Part shown: one piece after another, positions 54,186 through 63,800 of the stretch
Numbering within the stretch: the first letter of the stretch is position 1
Layout of the letters: every line of letters begins with the position of its first letter
Source: UBA4582 sp038106185
GTDB lineage: Bacteria; Pseudomonadota; Gammaproteobacteria; Pseudomonadales; Azotimanducaceae
DNA: 64,000 nucleotides
Reading direction: 5' to 3'
NCBI GenBank assembly: GCA_038106185.1
Contig: JAYODE010000013.1
Coordinates: forward strand, 1 to 64,000
Position numbers and translations under genes: made by a program
Notes under the pieces: generated by a model
Database searches by the model: none
Told to the model about the DNA's origin: nothing
The model's input: only the letters and a program-made list of their open reading frames with translations

Positions 54186-56150
54186 ATGATCGCAGCATAC
54201 GGTACTTGGCAGTCCCCCATCACTTCTGACTTGATCGTCGCTGAGATGGTTGGCGTAGGCAGTCCCGCCCTTGTCGCGGACGCCCATTACTGGGTTGAAG
54301 CCAGACCTCGCGAGGCCGGCCGCAACGTCCTGGTTCGGCGCACCCCGGACGGTCGCACTATCGACCTGACACCAGCGCCGTTTAATGTTCGAACTCGCGT
54401 TCATGAATATGGCGGCGGCGCCTGGTGGCACGATGCCGAAACTGCCTATTTCTGCAACTTTGCTGACCAGCAAATCTATCAAATCGACAACCTGAATGAG
54501 ATCCCGACACTTCCTCGCCAGCTGACCCACTCGCCTCATCTGCGGTTTGCTGACGGGATCAAAGATGCTCACCGAAATCGTCTCATCTGTGTGGTCGAAG
54601 ATCACAGCGATGCGCTCGCCGAGCCGAAGAACTATCTGGCTAGCGTAGATCTCGACAGCGGCGAAGTGACTCCTCTGAGCAGCGGCCACGACTTTTATGC
54701 CGCGCCGGCCCTCAGTCCCGATGGCGCGAACCTCGCCTGGATCACCTGGGACCATCCGGATATGCCCTGGGATGGCACGGAACTCTGGCAGGCAGCCCTG
54801 GTAGACTCGCGCGATCCTCATTCAAACAACGGTGAACCAGGAATATTGGCCCCGGAGAAAATCGCTGGCAGTCGAACCGAGGCGGTACAACAACCGCGCT
54901 ATTCGCCCAGTGGTGAGCTGTACTTTGTTTCTGACCGCAGCGGCTGGTGGAATCTGTATCGCTACCTGGAACCGAGTGGAACGAGTCCTCTGTGGCCTAT
55001 GAGCGCCGAGTTTGGCGAACCCCAGTGGGTCTTTGGCCCGAGCAATTACCAGTTCCTCGGTACCGATATTCTCTGCTGCTTTTCAAACAACTGTGTCAGT
55101 CAACTGGCCTTACTGCATGCCGATGGCAGCCACAAATTGCTTCACCAGCCTTACACCGATATCAGCGGCATTCAAGTGAGCGCAGACCAGCGCCATTGTC
55201 TTTTTGTCGGCGCAACGCCAACCACCTTCAGTGCCGTGGTCTGTCTTGATCTGGCGACGGGTGAAACGACTCGAATCAAGTCGTCCTGTGACCTGAACCT
55301 GGATTCAGGCTATTACGCCCTGCCTCAGGCGATCGACTTTCCCACCAGTAATGGCGAGATCGCGCACGGCTTTTACTACCCGCCGACCAATAAGGACTTT
55401 CAGCCGGTTGAAGGCAGCGCGCCACCACTGGTGGTTGAACTCCATGGCGGACCAACCAGTGCGACCCATTCCGGACTTAACCTGCGCAAGCAGTATTGGA
55501 CCAGCCGCGGCTTTGCAGTGCTGGATGTCAATTATCGTGGCTCCACCGGTTATGGTCGCGTATACCGCGACAAACTCAAGCACCAGTGGGGTATCGTCGA
55601 TGTCGACGATACTGTGTTCGGTGCCCAGTACCTGGTAGACCGAGGGCTGGCTGATCCTGATCGACTGGCGATCAAAGGCGGCAGTGCGGGCGGCTATACG
55701 ACTCTGGCTGCTCTAGCCTTGCGTAGTACCTTCAAGGCGGGTGCCAGCTACTACGGCGTTGGCGACCTGGAGGCCCTGGCCAAAGACACCCACAAATTCG
55801 AGTCCCGTTACCTGGACAGCCTGATCGGCGAGTACCCTCGTGATATCAAAGTCTATGAGGATCGTTCCCCCATCAATCACATTGATCGACTCGACTGCCC
55901 GGTGATCTTCTTTCAAGGGCTGGAGGATAAGGTCGTGCCACCCAACCAGGCGGAGGCGATGGTCGCAGCCCTCGAGAACAAAGGCATCCCTGTCGCCTAT
56001 GTCCCCTTTGAAGGTGAGCAGCACGGCTTTCGCCAGGCAGCCAATATCAAGCGGGCCCTGGATCTGGAGCTATATTTTTATGGGCGCATCTTTGGATTTA
56101 TACCGGCCGATAAGATTATCCCCGTACCTATTCTGAATCTCGATTCCTGA
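54186..56150 (+). CDS. S9 family (prolyl oligopeptidase) serine peptidase
   Basis: A 654-residue peptidase with an N-terminal beta-propeller and a C-terminal alpha/beta hydrolase domain. The nucleophile Ser is in GGSAGGYTTLAAL, the Asp in GLEDKVVPPNQ and the His in EGEQHGFRQ. VELHGGPTSATHSG gives the oxyanion region. It resembles acyl-aminoacyl or dipeptidyl peptidases acting on short peptides. The frame is open upstream into the glutaredoxin gene; the ATG at 54186 fits the start of the conserved YGTWQSPIT block. A signal peptide is absent, suggesting cytoplasmic action. Confidence 0.86.
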   Translation: MIAAYGTWQSPITSDLIVAEMVGVGSPALVADAHYWVEARPREAGRNVLVRRTPDGRTIDLTPAPFNVRTRVHEYGGGAWWHDAETAYFCNFADQQIYQIDNLNEIPTLPRQLTHSPHLRFADGIKDAHRNRLICVVEDHSDALAEPKNYLASVDLDSGEVTPLSSGHDFYAAPALSPDGANLAWITWDHPDMPWDGTELWQAALVDSRDPHSNNGEPGILAPEKIAGSRTEAVQQPRYSPSGELYFVSDRSGWWNLYRYLEPSGTSPLWPMSAEFGEPQWVFGPSNYQFLGTDILCCFSNNCVSQLALLHADGSHKLLHQPYTDISGIQVSADQRHCLFVGATPTTFSAVVCLDLATGETTRIKSSCDLNLDSGYYALPQAIDFPTSNGEIAHGFYYPPTNKDFQPVEGSAPPLVVELHGGPTSATHSGLNLRKQYWTSRGFAVLDVNYRGSTGYGRVYRDKLKHQWGIVDVDDTVFGAQYLVDRGLADPDRLAIKGGSAGGYTTLAALALRSTFKAGASYYGVGDLEALAKDTHKFESRYLDSLIGEYPRDIKVYEDRSPINHIDRLDCPVIFFQGLEDKVVPPNQAEAMVAALENKGIPVAYVPFEGEQHGFRQAANIKRALDLELYFYGRIFGFIPADKIIPVPILNLDS

Positions 56151-56327
56151 CTCGCCAGCGGCGCGCCGATTTAAGCAGGCGTTGACACCGGCCGCCGAGA
56201 AAAACCCGCGGCTGAGTTGGCGCCGTCGCAGGGTGTGGCAGGAATCTGGAATATTCATCCTGCACGCTTTCGATCAGGGACAGTTCCCATTACTATCAGC
56301 CTACAGTCTTCCCGGTCACCTTGATTT

Positions 56328-57353
56328 ATGAACAAGCACTTAAGAATCGCCGTTATCAATGGCGGCACTTCCGCCGAAGCCGAAGTGTCTCGAGTATCGG
56401 CTCGAGGTGTCATTAAGGCCCTGCGGGAAAATTACTCAAACGTATTTGATATTCCCCTTGAACCGGGTATCGAGCGACGGCTGGCGGAGTGCCAGCCGAA
56501 CGTGGTGTTTCCTGTGGTTCATGGGGCGCCTGGCGAAGATGGTACCCTGCAGGGCTTTCTCGATCTGCTCGGCTACGCCTTTGTCGGCAGCGACGTGCAG
56601 AGCAGCGCAGTCGCGATGGACAAGATTATTGCCAAACTTATCTTTCGTGCGGCCGGCCTGCCGCTGATTGAGCAGTTGGTCGTCGAGCGACACCAGGGCG
56701 TTGCTGCCGCTGCTGCTGCCATACAGAACACCCTTGGAGACTATGTTGTGGTCAAGCCAGCCCGTCAGGGCAGCGCTCTGGGGGTGACCCTGGTGGATAA
56801 CGCCAGCCAGCTTTTTAGTGCCCTTGAAAATGCCTTTCAGCTGGACGACCGTCTGCTGATTGAACTGCGCATTAATGGCAAGGAGATCACCGTCGGCGTC
56901 CTTGATATAGACAATACTGTTGCTGATGAATGTGATGCCGATGTTGGTCGCGCGTCGGAGCGCGAACCTGACGCAGGTCTCGAGACTCGCACCGAGGCCT
57001 TTCCGGTAATTGAGATTGCGACACCGGACCAGGCATTTTATGACTATGCCCATCGTTATACCGTGGGCCTGAGTGACCATATCATGCCAGCCCCACTCAG
57101 CGCTGAGCAGACTCGGCGGATCCAGAACATCGCCATTCAGGCCCATCGCGCCCTGGGCTGCCGGGATTTATCACGGGCAGACTTTGTGGTGCCCAATGAG
57201 AATGAAGAATACCTATTGGAAGTGAATACCCTGCCGGGCATGACGCCGACCAGCCTCTACCCGGATGGTGCGGCCGGCTATGGCCTGAGCTTTGCTGAGC
57301 TGGTGAGCTATTTGGTGGAGCGCGCCGCCAAACGCGGACCACGCCATTGTTAG
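56328..57353 (+). CDS. ddl: D-alanine--D-alanine ligase
   Basis: A 341-residue ATP-grasp ligase making D-Ala-D-Ala for peptidoglycan. The N-terminus INGGTSAEAEVSRVSA, HGAPGEDGTLQGFLDLLGYAFVGSDVQSSAVAMDK, VVKPARQGSALGV and EVNTLPGMTPTSLYP are all diagnostic. An insertion in the central region (about 195-225, rich in Glu and Asp) is longer than in typical Ddl, and GRASEREPDAG there is variable-looking. It is not beside murC or ftsZ, so another copy in the division cluster is possible. It converges on amt with a shared terminator. Confidence 0.9.
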   Translation: MNKHLRIAVINGGTSAEAEVSRVSARGVIKALRENYSNVFDIPLEPGIERRLAECQPNVVFPVVHGAPGEDGTLQGFLDLLGYAFVGSDVQSSAVAMDKIIAKLIFRAAGLPLIEQLVVERHQGVAAAAAAIQNTLGDYVVVKPARQGSALGVTLVDNASQLFSALENAFQLDDRLLIELRINGKEITVGVLDIDNTVADECDADVGRASEREPDAGLETRTEAFPVIEIATPDQAFYDYAHRYTVGLSDHIMPAPLSAEQTRRIQNIAIQAHRALGCRDLSRADFVVPNENEEYLLEVNTLPGMTPTSLYPDGAAGYGLSFAELVSYLVERAAKRGPRHC

Positions 57354-57394
57354 AAAGCACTGGGTAATGAAGACCAGCGCTGTACCCGGGTTTT

Positions 57395-57418
57395 GGCAGC
57401 GACCATATCGTCGCTGCC
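57395..57418. terminator. Bidirectional hairpin between ddl and amt
   Basis: ggcagcgac and gtcgctgcc form a perfect 9-bp stem around a six-base loop. A T run (ttttt) follows on the plus side after a short spacer, and aaaa precedes it, so it can serve both converging genes. Confidence 0.7.
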
Positions 57419-57432
57419 AGCGCCGGATTTTT

Positions 57433-58728
57433 CTATAGATCGTAACCCCGCTCATTGTGCTGGTTCAGATCCAGGCCTTCGGTCTCTTCATCCGGAGAAA
57501 CCCGCAAGCCGATCAGGGCATCAACCAGTTTCAGCAGGATAATAGTACACACCGCTGTGTAGCCACCGGTGGCCAGCACGCCAATCACCTGCACCTGTAG
57601 CTGCGAGGCCATGGTCATACCTTCGTTATAACCCTGACCACTGAAGACGCCCAGGCTGGCGCTGGCAAAAATCGCGGCCAGGATTGTGCCTAACGCGCCA
57701 CCCACACCATGCACTGGAAAGACATCCAGAGAGTCGTCGATCTGCAGCCGCTGCTTGAGGATCATGGTCATATTGAAGCAGACAAGGCCCGCCAGAATAC
57801 CAATCACCAACCCGCCGGCCGGACCGACAAAACCAGAGGCCGGCGTGATGGTACCCAGACCGGCTACCATGCCAGTGACGGCGCCCAGTGCGCTGGGCTT
57901 GCCGAATCGTGACCACTCACAGGCCATCCAGGTCAGGGCACCTGCAGCTGCTGACATGTGGGTGACCAGCATTGCCATACCCGCATCACCATTAGCCGCC
58001 AGGGCACTACCACCGTTGAAACCAAACCAGCCCACCCAGAGCATCGCCGCGCCGGTAAATACCATCGTCATGTTGTGCGGGGGCATCGGCACCTTCGGAA
58101 ATCCTCGACGAGGTCCCAAATACAAGGCACACACCAAAGCCGCAGTACCTGCGGTGACATGCACGACCGTCCCGCCGGCAAAGTCCAGCAGTCCCATCTG
58201 ACCGAGCCAGCCACCCCCCCAGACCCAGTGAGTCACAGGACCATAAACCACCACCAGCCACAGGGCTGAGAACAACAGCATCGAAGCAAACCGTATACGC
58301 TCGGCGAAAGCGCCGACAATCAGGGCGGGCGTGATGATCGCGAAGGTTAACTGAAACATGGCAAACACACTTTCCGGTATGTCGCCAGACAGGGAGTCTT
58401 CGCTGAGATTGCCCATAAAGGCATTGCTCAAGCCACCTACCCAATCATTACCTTCGGCGAAGGCCATAGAATAAACCCCTACCAGCCACAGGATCGAGAC
58501 GACGCAGGTAATCGCAAAGCACTGCATCAGCACGCTCAACACGTTCTTGCTGCGTACCAGACCGCCGTAGAACAGAGCCAATCCAGGCAGCGTCATAAAC
58601 AGCACCAATGCTGTAGAGGTTAGTATCCACGCGGTGTTGCCGCTGTTAATTGGGCTTTCTGCTGCTGCGGACTGACTGAGCAGTGCTAGCAGCAGAACAC
58701 TGGCAGCCTGATAGTAACCTTTGATCAT
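57433..58728 (-). CDS. amt: Ammonium transporter
   Basis: A 431-residue Amt/MEP/Rh channel for ammonium uptake with a signal peptide (LLLALLSQSAAAE) and about eleven membrane helices. Conserved elements include LPGLALFYGGLVRSKNVLS, DFAGGTVVHVTAGTAALV, NPASGF-like TPASGFVGP, DDSLDVFPVHGVGG with the twin-His region, and the C-terminal ETEGLDLNQHNERGYDL. A glnK gene, usually adjacent, is not seen in this window. The ATG at 58728 follows gagg and matches the signal peptide; the upstream extension is unlikely. Confidence 0.94.
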   Translation of the reverse strand: MIKGYYQAASVLLLALLSQSAAAESPINSGNTAWILTSTALVLFMTLPGLALFYGGLVRSKNVLSVLMQCFAITCVVSILWLVGVYSMAFAEGNDWVGGLSNAFMGNLSEDSLSGDIPESVFAMFQLTFAIITPALIVGAFAERIRFASMLLFSALWLVVVYGPVTHWVWGGGWLGQMGLLDFAGGTVVHVTAGTAALVCALYLGPRRGFPKVPMPPHNMTMVFTGAAMLWVGWFGFNGGSALAANGDAGMAMLVTHMSAAAGALTWMACEWSRFGKPSALGAVTGMVAGLGTITPASGFVGPAGGLVIGILAGLVCFNMTMILKQRLQIDDSLDVFPVHGVGGALGTILAAIFASASLGVFSGQGYNEGMTMASQLQVQVIGVLATGGYTAVCTIILLKLVDALIGLRVSPDEETEGLDLNQHNERGYDL

Positions 58729-59232
58729 GTGTGGGCCTCGTTGGGGTCGTGGGGGCTTTGACATTCAATGACCCCGCTGTGCTGATTATCTCGCGCCCGA
58801 GTGTACCGATTCGCTAAATTGCTGGCAACCCACAGTTTTGATCTTCGCCGATTCGCACCAGTGAGCCAATCAATGGCAATTCGGAGGGCAGTCTTGCTTA
58901 GACTAATAACAAATATTGAAGAGTTCCTTTAGAGCTATCTGGTGGTCGACATAGCGCTTCACTTGAGGTAAAAAAGTCTCAGGTCAACTTGAAACTGACC
59001 TAAAGACATCGTCAAACGAAGTTCGCGATGTAGATTTAGAACGAGCGCCACAACCAGAACCACAACCATAATCACAACCAGAACCACAACCATAATCACA
59101 ACCAGAGGGAAATCCAGAGTCACAGCCAGAGTCATAGCCAGAGTCAACGTTATCGTCAGAGTTACCGTCAGGGTCCTTTAAAAGTCAAAGCCACTGACAA
59201 TGACATCACTGAAAGCATGGAGTCGTTTGTTT
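58729..59232. other. Intergenic region upstream of rmf
   Basis: These 504 bases lie between the divergent amt and rmf genes. They contain no supportable ORF. A 12-bp repeat array fills 59049-59168. Confidence 0.6.
59049..59168. repeat. Ten tandem 12-bp units before rmf
   Basis: Ten units in 12-bp register: cacaaccagaac and cacaaccataat alternate for five copies, then decay through cacagccagagt to caacgttatcgt. The array ends 64 bases before the rmf start. Confidence 0.92.
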
Positions 59233-59436
59233 ATGAAAAGGCAAAAAAGAGACAAGAGCAACCGCGCATTTACCCGTGGATACCAGTTTGGCATGCACGG
59301 TAAATCGAAAGAATTATGTCCCCACCACGACGAAGATACCCGTCAATCCTGGCTCAGCGGCTGGCGCACCGGCAGAGAAGATAACTGGGATGGCTATATA
59401 GGGACCGCGGGCGTTGGTCGATCCCCGGCGGTCTGA
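59233..59436 (+). CDS. rmf: Ribosome modulation factor
   Basis: A 67-residue basic protein. KRQKRDKSNRAFTRGYQFG and GKSKELCP followed by SWLSGWRTGREDNWDGY match Rmf, which dimerises 70S ribosomes in stationary phase. It is slightly longer than the E. coli protein because of a C-terminal extension (IGTAGVGRSPAV). The ATG at 59233 is preferred over 59200, since ggag lies 11 bases upstream and the family start is MKRQKRD. Convergent with pyrD, an arrangement known in Pseudomonas. Confidence 0.93.
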   Translation: MKRQKRDKSNRAFTRGYQFGMHGKSKELCPHHDEDTRQSWLSGWRTGREDNWDGYIGTAGVGRSPAV

Positions 59437-59483
59437 AACGGCTGGCATGCCATCCAGGCGGCTTTTCTTCATCTTTTGTTACA

Positions 59484-59601
59484 AGCGTTTTATACAAACG
59501 CTTTTAAACAAACGCTTTTAAAAAACGCTTTTAAAAAAAGGTAAAAGGCGTTGATACAAAAGCGGCCTACATAAGCAGTCTACATAAGCAGCCTACATAA
59601 G
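59484..59601. repeat. Short tandem repeats between rmf and pyrD
   Basis: Copies of an aaacgcttttaaac-like unit (59496-59540) are followed by gcagtctacataa/gcagcctacataa units (59574-59600). They lie just before the terminator hairpin. Confidence 0.8.
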
Positions 59602-59606
59602 CCGAA

Positions 59607-59645
59607 AAAAAGGCGCTGATCACAATCTTTGATCAGCGCCTTTTT
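59607..59645. terminator. Bidirectional rho-independent terminator, rmf/pyrD
   Basis: aaaaaggcgctgatca and tgatcagcgccttttt form a perfect 16-bp stem around a seven-base loop. The A and T runs at the arms give a T tract in both directions. Confidence 0.9.
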
Positions 59646-59683
59646 CTTTGGCCATTTACCCTCTATTTACCCTCTATTTACCC

Positions 59684-60742
59684 TCAGGCAACCACGGCTT
59701 TCTGCTTATCACCTGCAGTCGCGCGATACGCCTTGATGGACCTGACGCTATCGACGATCAGATCAGGGCCTGCATAGATAAACCCTGTATAGAGCTGCAC
59801 CAAATCCGCGCCAAGACGGATTTTTTCAGCGGCGTCATCCCCTGTCATAATACCGCCGACGCCAATGATGGCCATCTTGCCCTTGACCTCTGCCGCCACC
59901 AACGACAAGACATGATTAGCAAGATCTCGAAGTGGTTCTCCACTTAATCCGCCCAGTTCATTACCATGTTTTTCCCCGGCAACCCGATCTCGAGCGATGG
60001 TGGTGTTGGTGACAATGACACCATCTATCTCAAAGGATTGAAGTCGCTGAACCAGACGCCTGACTTCCTCGTCTGCCATATCTGGCGCTATCTTGACCAC
60101 CAGTGGTACGTTTTTGCCGTGTGCCTGCACCAGTTTTGTATGTTCGTTTTTCAGACCTTCCAGCAACCTCGCCAATTCCGTCTCGTGCTGCAGGTGGCGT
60201 AGCCCTGGCGTGTTCGGCGAGGAGATATTCACAACTATATAAGACGCCAGCGCATAGACCTCGCGGAGACACAGCGCATAATCCGCCAATGCGTTTTCTA
60301 CCGGCGTCACCGCATTCTTACCGATATTGATGCCCAGCACGCCCTTGAACCGGGCCTTGCGAATACGCTCGCACATGACTGTCACGCCATCATTATTGAA
60401 GCCCATGCGATTGATCAGAGCCCGTTTGCGCGGCAGGCGAAACATCCGTGGGCCAGGATTTCCTGGTTGGGGCTTGGGTGTCACAGTACCCACCTCAAGA
60501 AAGCCAAAGCCCATCGCCGCGAGACCATCAATACACCGAGCATCTTTATCTAAACCGGCTGCGAGACCCACTGCATTGGGAAATTCGATGCCCATCACCG
60601 TGATCGGATCGCGAATCATTTCTCGCGCGAGTAATGGCGACAGATTAAAGCGCTCGAGCCACGTCATGGATTGCAGAGACAGATGATGGGAAGCCTCTGG
60701 TGGCATGAGGAACAGCAGGTCGCGAAAGAGGGAATAATTCAT
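59684..60742 (-). CDS. pyrD: Dihydroorotate dehydrogenase (quinone), class 2
   Basis: A 352-residue membrane-associated flavoprotein oxidising dihydroorotate to orotate in pyrimidine synthesis, with electrons to quinone. The N-terminal helix binding the membrane (MNYSLFRDLLFLMPPEASHHLSLQSM) marks class 2. GLAAGLDKDARCIDG, GTVTPKPQPGNPGPRMFR, NISSPNTPGLR and VIVTNTTIARD bind FMN or carry the catalytic Ser. The ATG is at 60742. A TATAAT-like box on the minus strand sits at 60778-60783. Confidence 0.96.
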   Translation of the reverse strand: MNYSLFRDLLFLMPPEASHHLSLQSMTWLERFNLSPLLAREMIRDPITVMGIEFPNAVGLAAGLDKDARCIDGLAAMGFGFLEVGTVTPKPQPGNPGPRMFRLPRKRALINRMGFNNDGVTVMCERIRKARFKGVLGINIGKNAVTPVENALADYALCLREVYALASYIVVNISSPNTPGLRHLQHETELARLLEGLKNEHTKLVQAHGKNVPLVVKIAPDMADEEVRRLVQRLQSFEIDGVIVTNTTIARDRVAGEKHGNELGGLSGEPLRDLANHVLSLVAAEVKGKMAIIGVGGIMTGDDAAEKIRLGADLVQLYTGFIYAGPDLIVDSVRSIKAYRATAGDKQKAVVA

Positions 60743-60777
60743 GGCAGTAGTAGTTTTACCTGGCTTTAGACTGCCGC

Positions 60778-60783
60778 ATTATA
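60778..60783 (-). promoter_or_regulatory. Candidate -10 box of pyrD
   Basis: On the minus strand the hexamer reads tataat, 35 bases before the pyrD ATG. No convincing -35 box is found at 16-18 bases. Confidence 0.35.
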
Positions 60784-60837
60784 GGCGATTAGGCCAACAA
60801 AGTGGTCACTCAAACCGACAGGACCTGAACTACACGC

Positions 60838-60890
60838 CTAAGCCCCTCATAAGGAATCCCTCATAAGAGCCCCTCAATAGCTCAATAGCG
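60838..60890. repeat. Short tandem repeat between pyrD and NAD-GDH
   Basis: agcccctcataag, gaatccctcataag and agcccctcaatag are imperfect 13-14 bp copies. The last copy overlaps the 3' end of the dehydrogenase gene, including its stop region. Confidence 0.75.
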
Positions 60891-63800
60891 GACCGATGCG
60901 CTCGAGCTGGACTGAGCCAGGTCCATCAGTTCTCTGATGGCAACCGTGAAAATGGCCTGATCTATGACGCCGGCACCACGCATCTCGGCCTGCAGCACCA
61001 GCCAGCGGTCGACCATCGATTGATGCTCACCGAGCCAGCGTTGCACCATGGCGCCGGCAGCTTCACTGGTATCAGCACCATTCAAAACTGCAAGGGTTAT
61101 CGCCAGCTGCTGCCAATTCAGATCGTCCTGCAGACTCTCGCGGGCCAGCGCCTGCCACTGATTCAGGGCCTGATACTCGTGAATCTGTTTGCTGAACCAG
61201 TGCAGGTGCAGTTGTTCGCCGACAACAAAAAAAACACTGGCAACCTTCTCGATACTGACACCCGTGCGGTTCGATGCCTCGACAATCCCCATGATCGAAT
61301 ACAGGTGATGGGCCGCTGCGACAAAACTCGACAAGGCCTCATCGACGCCCATGCTCACCAGCCGGTCTCGGCCCGTTTGCCATTCCTGGAGCGCATTACC
61401 AACCAGCAATCGATCCCACCGGCCAAACAGCAGTTGCAGTGCTTGAGAAAATGCCGGCACCTCCTGACTCAGATCGAGGGCGCGCCGACGATTGCGAATC
61501 AGCCAACGAGTAACTCGGCGAATCAGCCGGCTGACATCCATCATCATGGATTTCTGCAACTGGTGATTCACCAAATAATCCAGCGCGGAAAGCGCATCCC
61601 AACGTTGTTCGAACTGGAAGATATCTCGAGCCCCCACATAAGCCTTGGCGATCACGGCTACCGAAACACCGGTTGACTCAATCATACGCTCGACGAAATT
61701 CATACCCATATGATTCACCATGCGATTGGTCAATTGAGTGGCAATGATTTCTCGGCGCAGACGATGCTGCTGCAGCGCTTGTGGGTATTTTTTGACCAAC
61801 GGCGCGGGAAAGGCATCAAACAGCTCTCGTAAAAAATAAGGCTCATCCATGCTGCTTGACGCCGCCAGCTGCTCTTTCAGACCACTCTTGACATAGCTCG
61901 TCAGAATCGCAATTTCCGGAGGTGTGAAGTAACGGCCCTTGGCGCGCCGCTCCTGTATTTCATCGTCACTGGGCAAATACTCAAGCTGTCGATCCAGACG
62001 GCCCTGATCCTCCAGGACGGAAAGAAGTTGCGAATATTCATAATTTCGGCGCTGCGCCTGATAACTCATGAGATCAATTGCTTGCGCCTGCATGTAGTTG
62101 TTATCAAGAACGATCGATGCCACCTCCTCCGTCATTTGACCCAGCAACTTGATCCGGCTTCTGGCATTCAGCTTGCCGCTTTCCATAAGCTGGTTCAGCA
62201 AGATTTTGATATTCACCTCGACGTCAGAACAGTTCACTCCGCCGGCATTGTCGATGAAATCTGTGAAACAGATACCACCGTGGAGATTAAACTCAACTCG
62301 AGCCAATTGAGTCATACCCAAATTACCACCCTCACCCACGATGCGACAGCGCAGATCAGCACCATTGACTCGAATCGCGTCATTAGCCTTGTCACTCACA
62401 TCAAGATGCGACTCATGACGACTCTTGACGTAGGTACCGATTCCACCATTCCAGAGCAAATCAACCTGCGCTTGCAGAATCACAGTCAGCAGCGCGTTCG
62501 GTGCAAGCTGATTTTCAGTGATACCAAATCTTTGCTTCATCTCGGCTGAAATTGGAATCGATTTCGCGCCTCGGTCAAATACACCGCCGCCCTTTGAAAT
62601 CAAACTGCGATCATAGTCAGCCCAACTTGACCTTGGCAGGTCAAACAATCGTTTGCGTTCAACAAAGCTGCTGGCTGCGATTGGCATGGGATCAACGAAA
62701 ATATGCAAGTGATTGAAGGCGGCTACCAGACAAATGTGCTTTGACATCAACATACCGTTACCAAACACGTCGCCAGACATATCGCCGATACCCACCACGG
62801 TAAAGTCATTTTCCTGAGGGTTGATACCGAGATTTCGAAAGTGCTGCTGTACAGAGATCCAGGCACCTTTAGCAGTGATAGCCATGGCCTTATGGTCATA
62901 GCCGACACTACCGCCAGAGGCAAAGGCATCGCCTAGCCAAAAATGGTTGGCCATTGAGATTTCGTTGGCGATGTCAGAGAACGCAGCCGTACCCTTGTCT
63001 GCTGCAACGACCAGGTAATAGTCGTCATCGTCATAGCGCACCACATCACGGGGCGGGACTACCTGTCCTTCGATGAGGTTATCGGTCAGATCCAGCAGCC
63101 CCTGAATGAAAATTTTGTAACAGGCGATGCCCTCTTCGGTGACCACTTCTCGGCTCGCCCCTTGCGGAATTTGTTTTGGCAAAAAACCCCCTTTTGCCCC
63201 TACAGGTACTATCACTGAGTTTTTAACCTGCTGGGCTTTGACTAATCCCAACACCTCGGTGCGATAGTCTTCACTGCGATCTGACCAGCGAAGTCCGCCG
63301 CGAGCTACCTTCCCGCCGCGCAAATGCACACCTTCAACTCGCGCGGAATAAATAAAAATCTCGTGCACCGGGCAAGGCTTGGGCATCTCACTAATCAGGG
63401 CCGGGCTTAGCTTCAGCGCCAGGCACTGGCCGACTTGACCGGCTGCATCGCGCTGAAAAAAATTCGTTCGTTGAGTGGCCAAAATCATTTCCAACAGACG
63501 CCGAAGGACTCGGTCTTCACCCAGATTCTCAACTGCATCTATGTGCTTGAGAATGGTTGCCTGCAATTTATCAGCGCGGCGATTAGCCATGGCACGGTCA
63601 ATAAACGGATTAAAGCGCTGGTTGAAGAGTTCAAACATCATGCGCGCGATCATTGAATAGCGAGTTAAGCAGTCAGCAATAAAGGGCTGGCTGTAGCTGC
63701 TTTGCAGTTGGCCAAAGTAGCGAGCGTAGGCGCGAATCACTTTGACCTGTCGGTACTCCATACCGGCCGAAGGTACCAGTCGATTAAACGAATCGTTCTC

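Noticed and set aside
59049..59168. Possible CRISPR-like array
   Set aside because: Units are contiguous 12-bp repeats without spacers; no cas genes are present.
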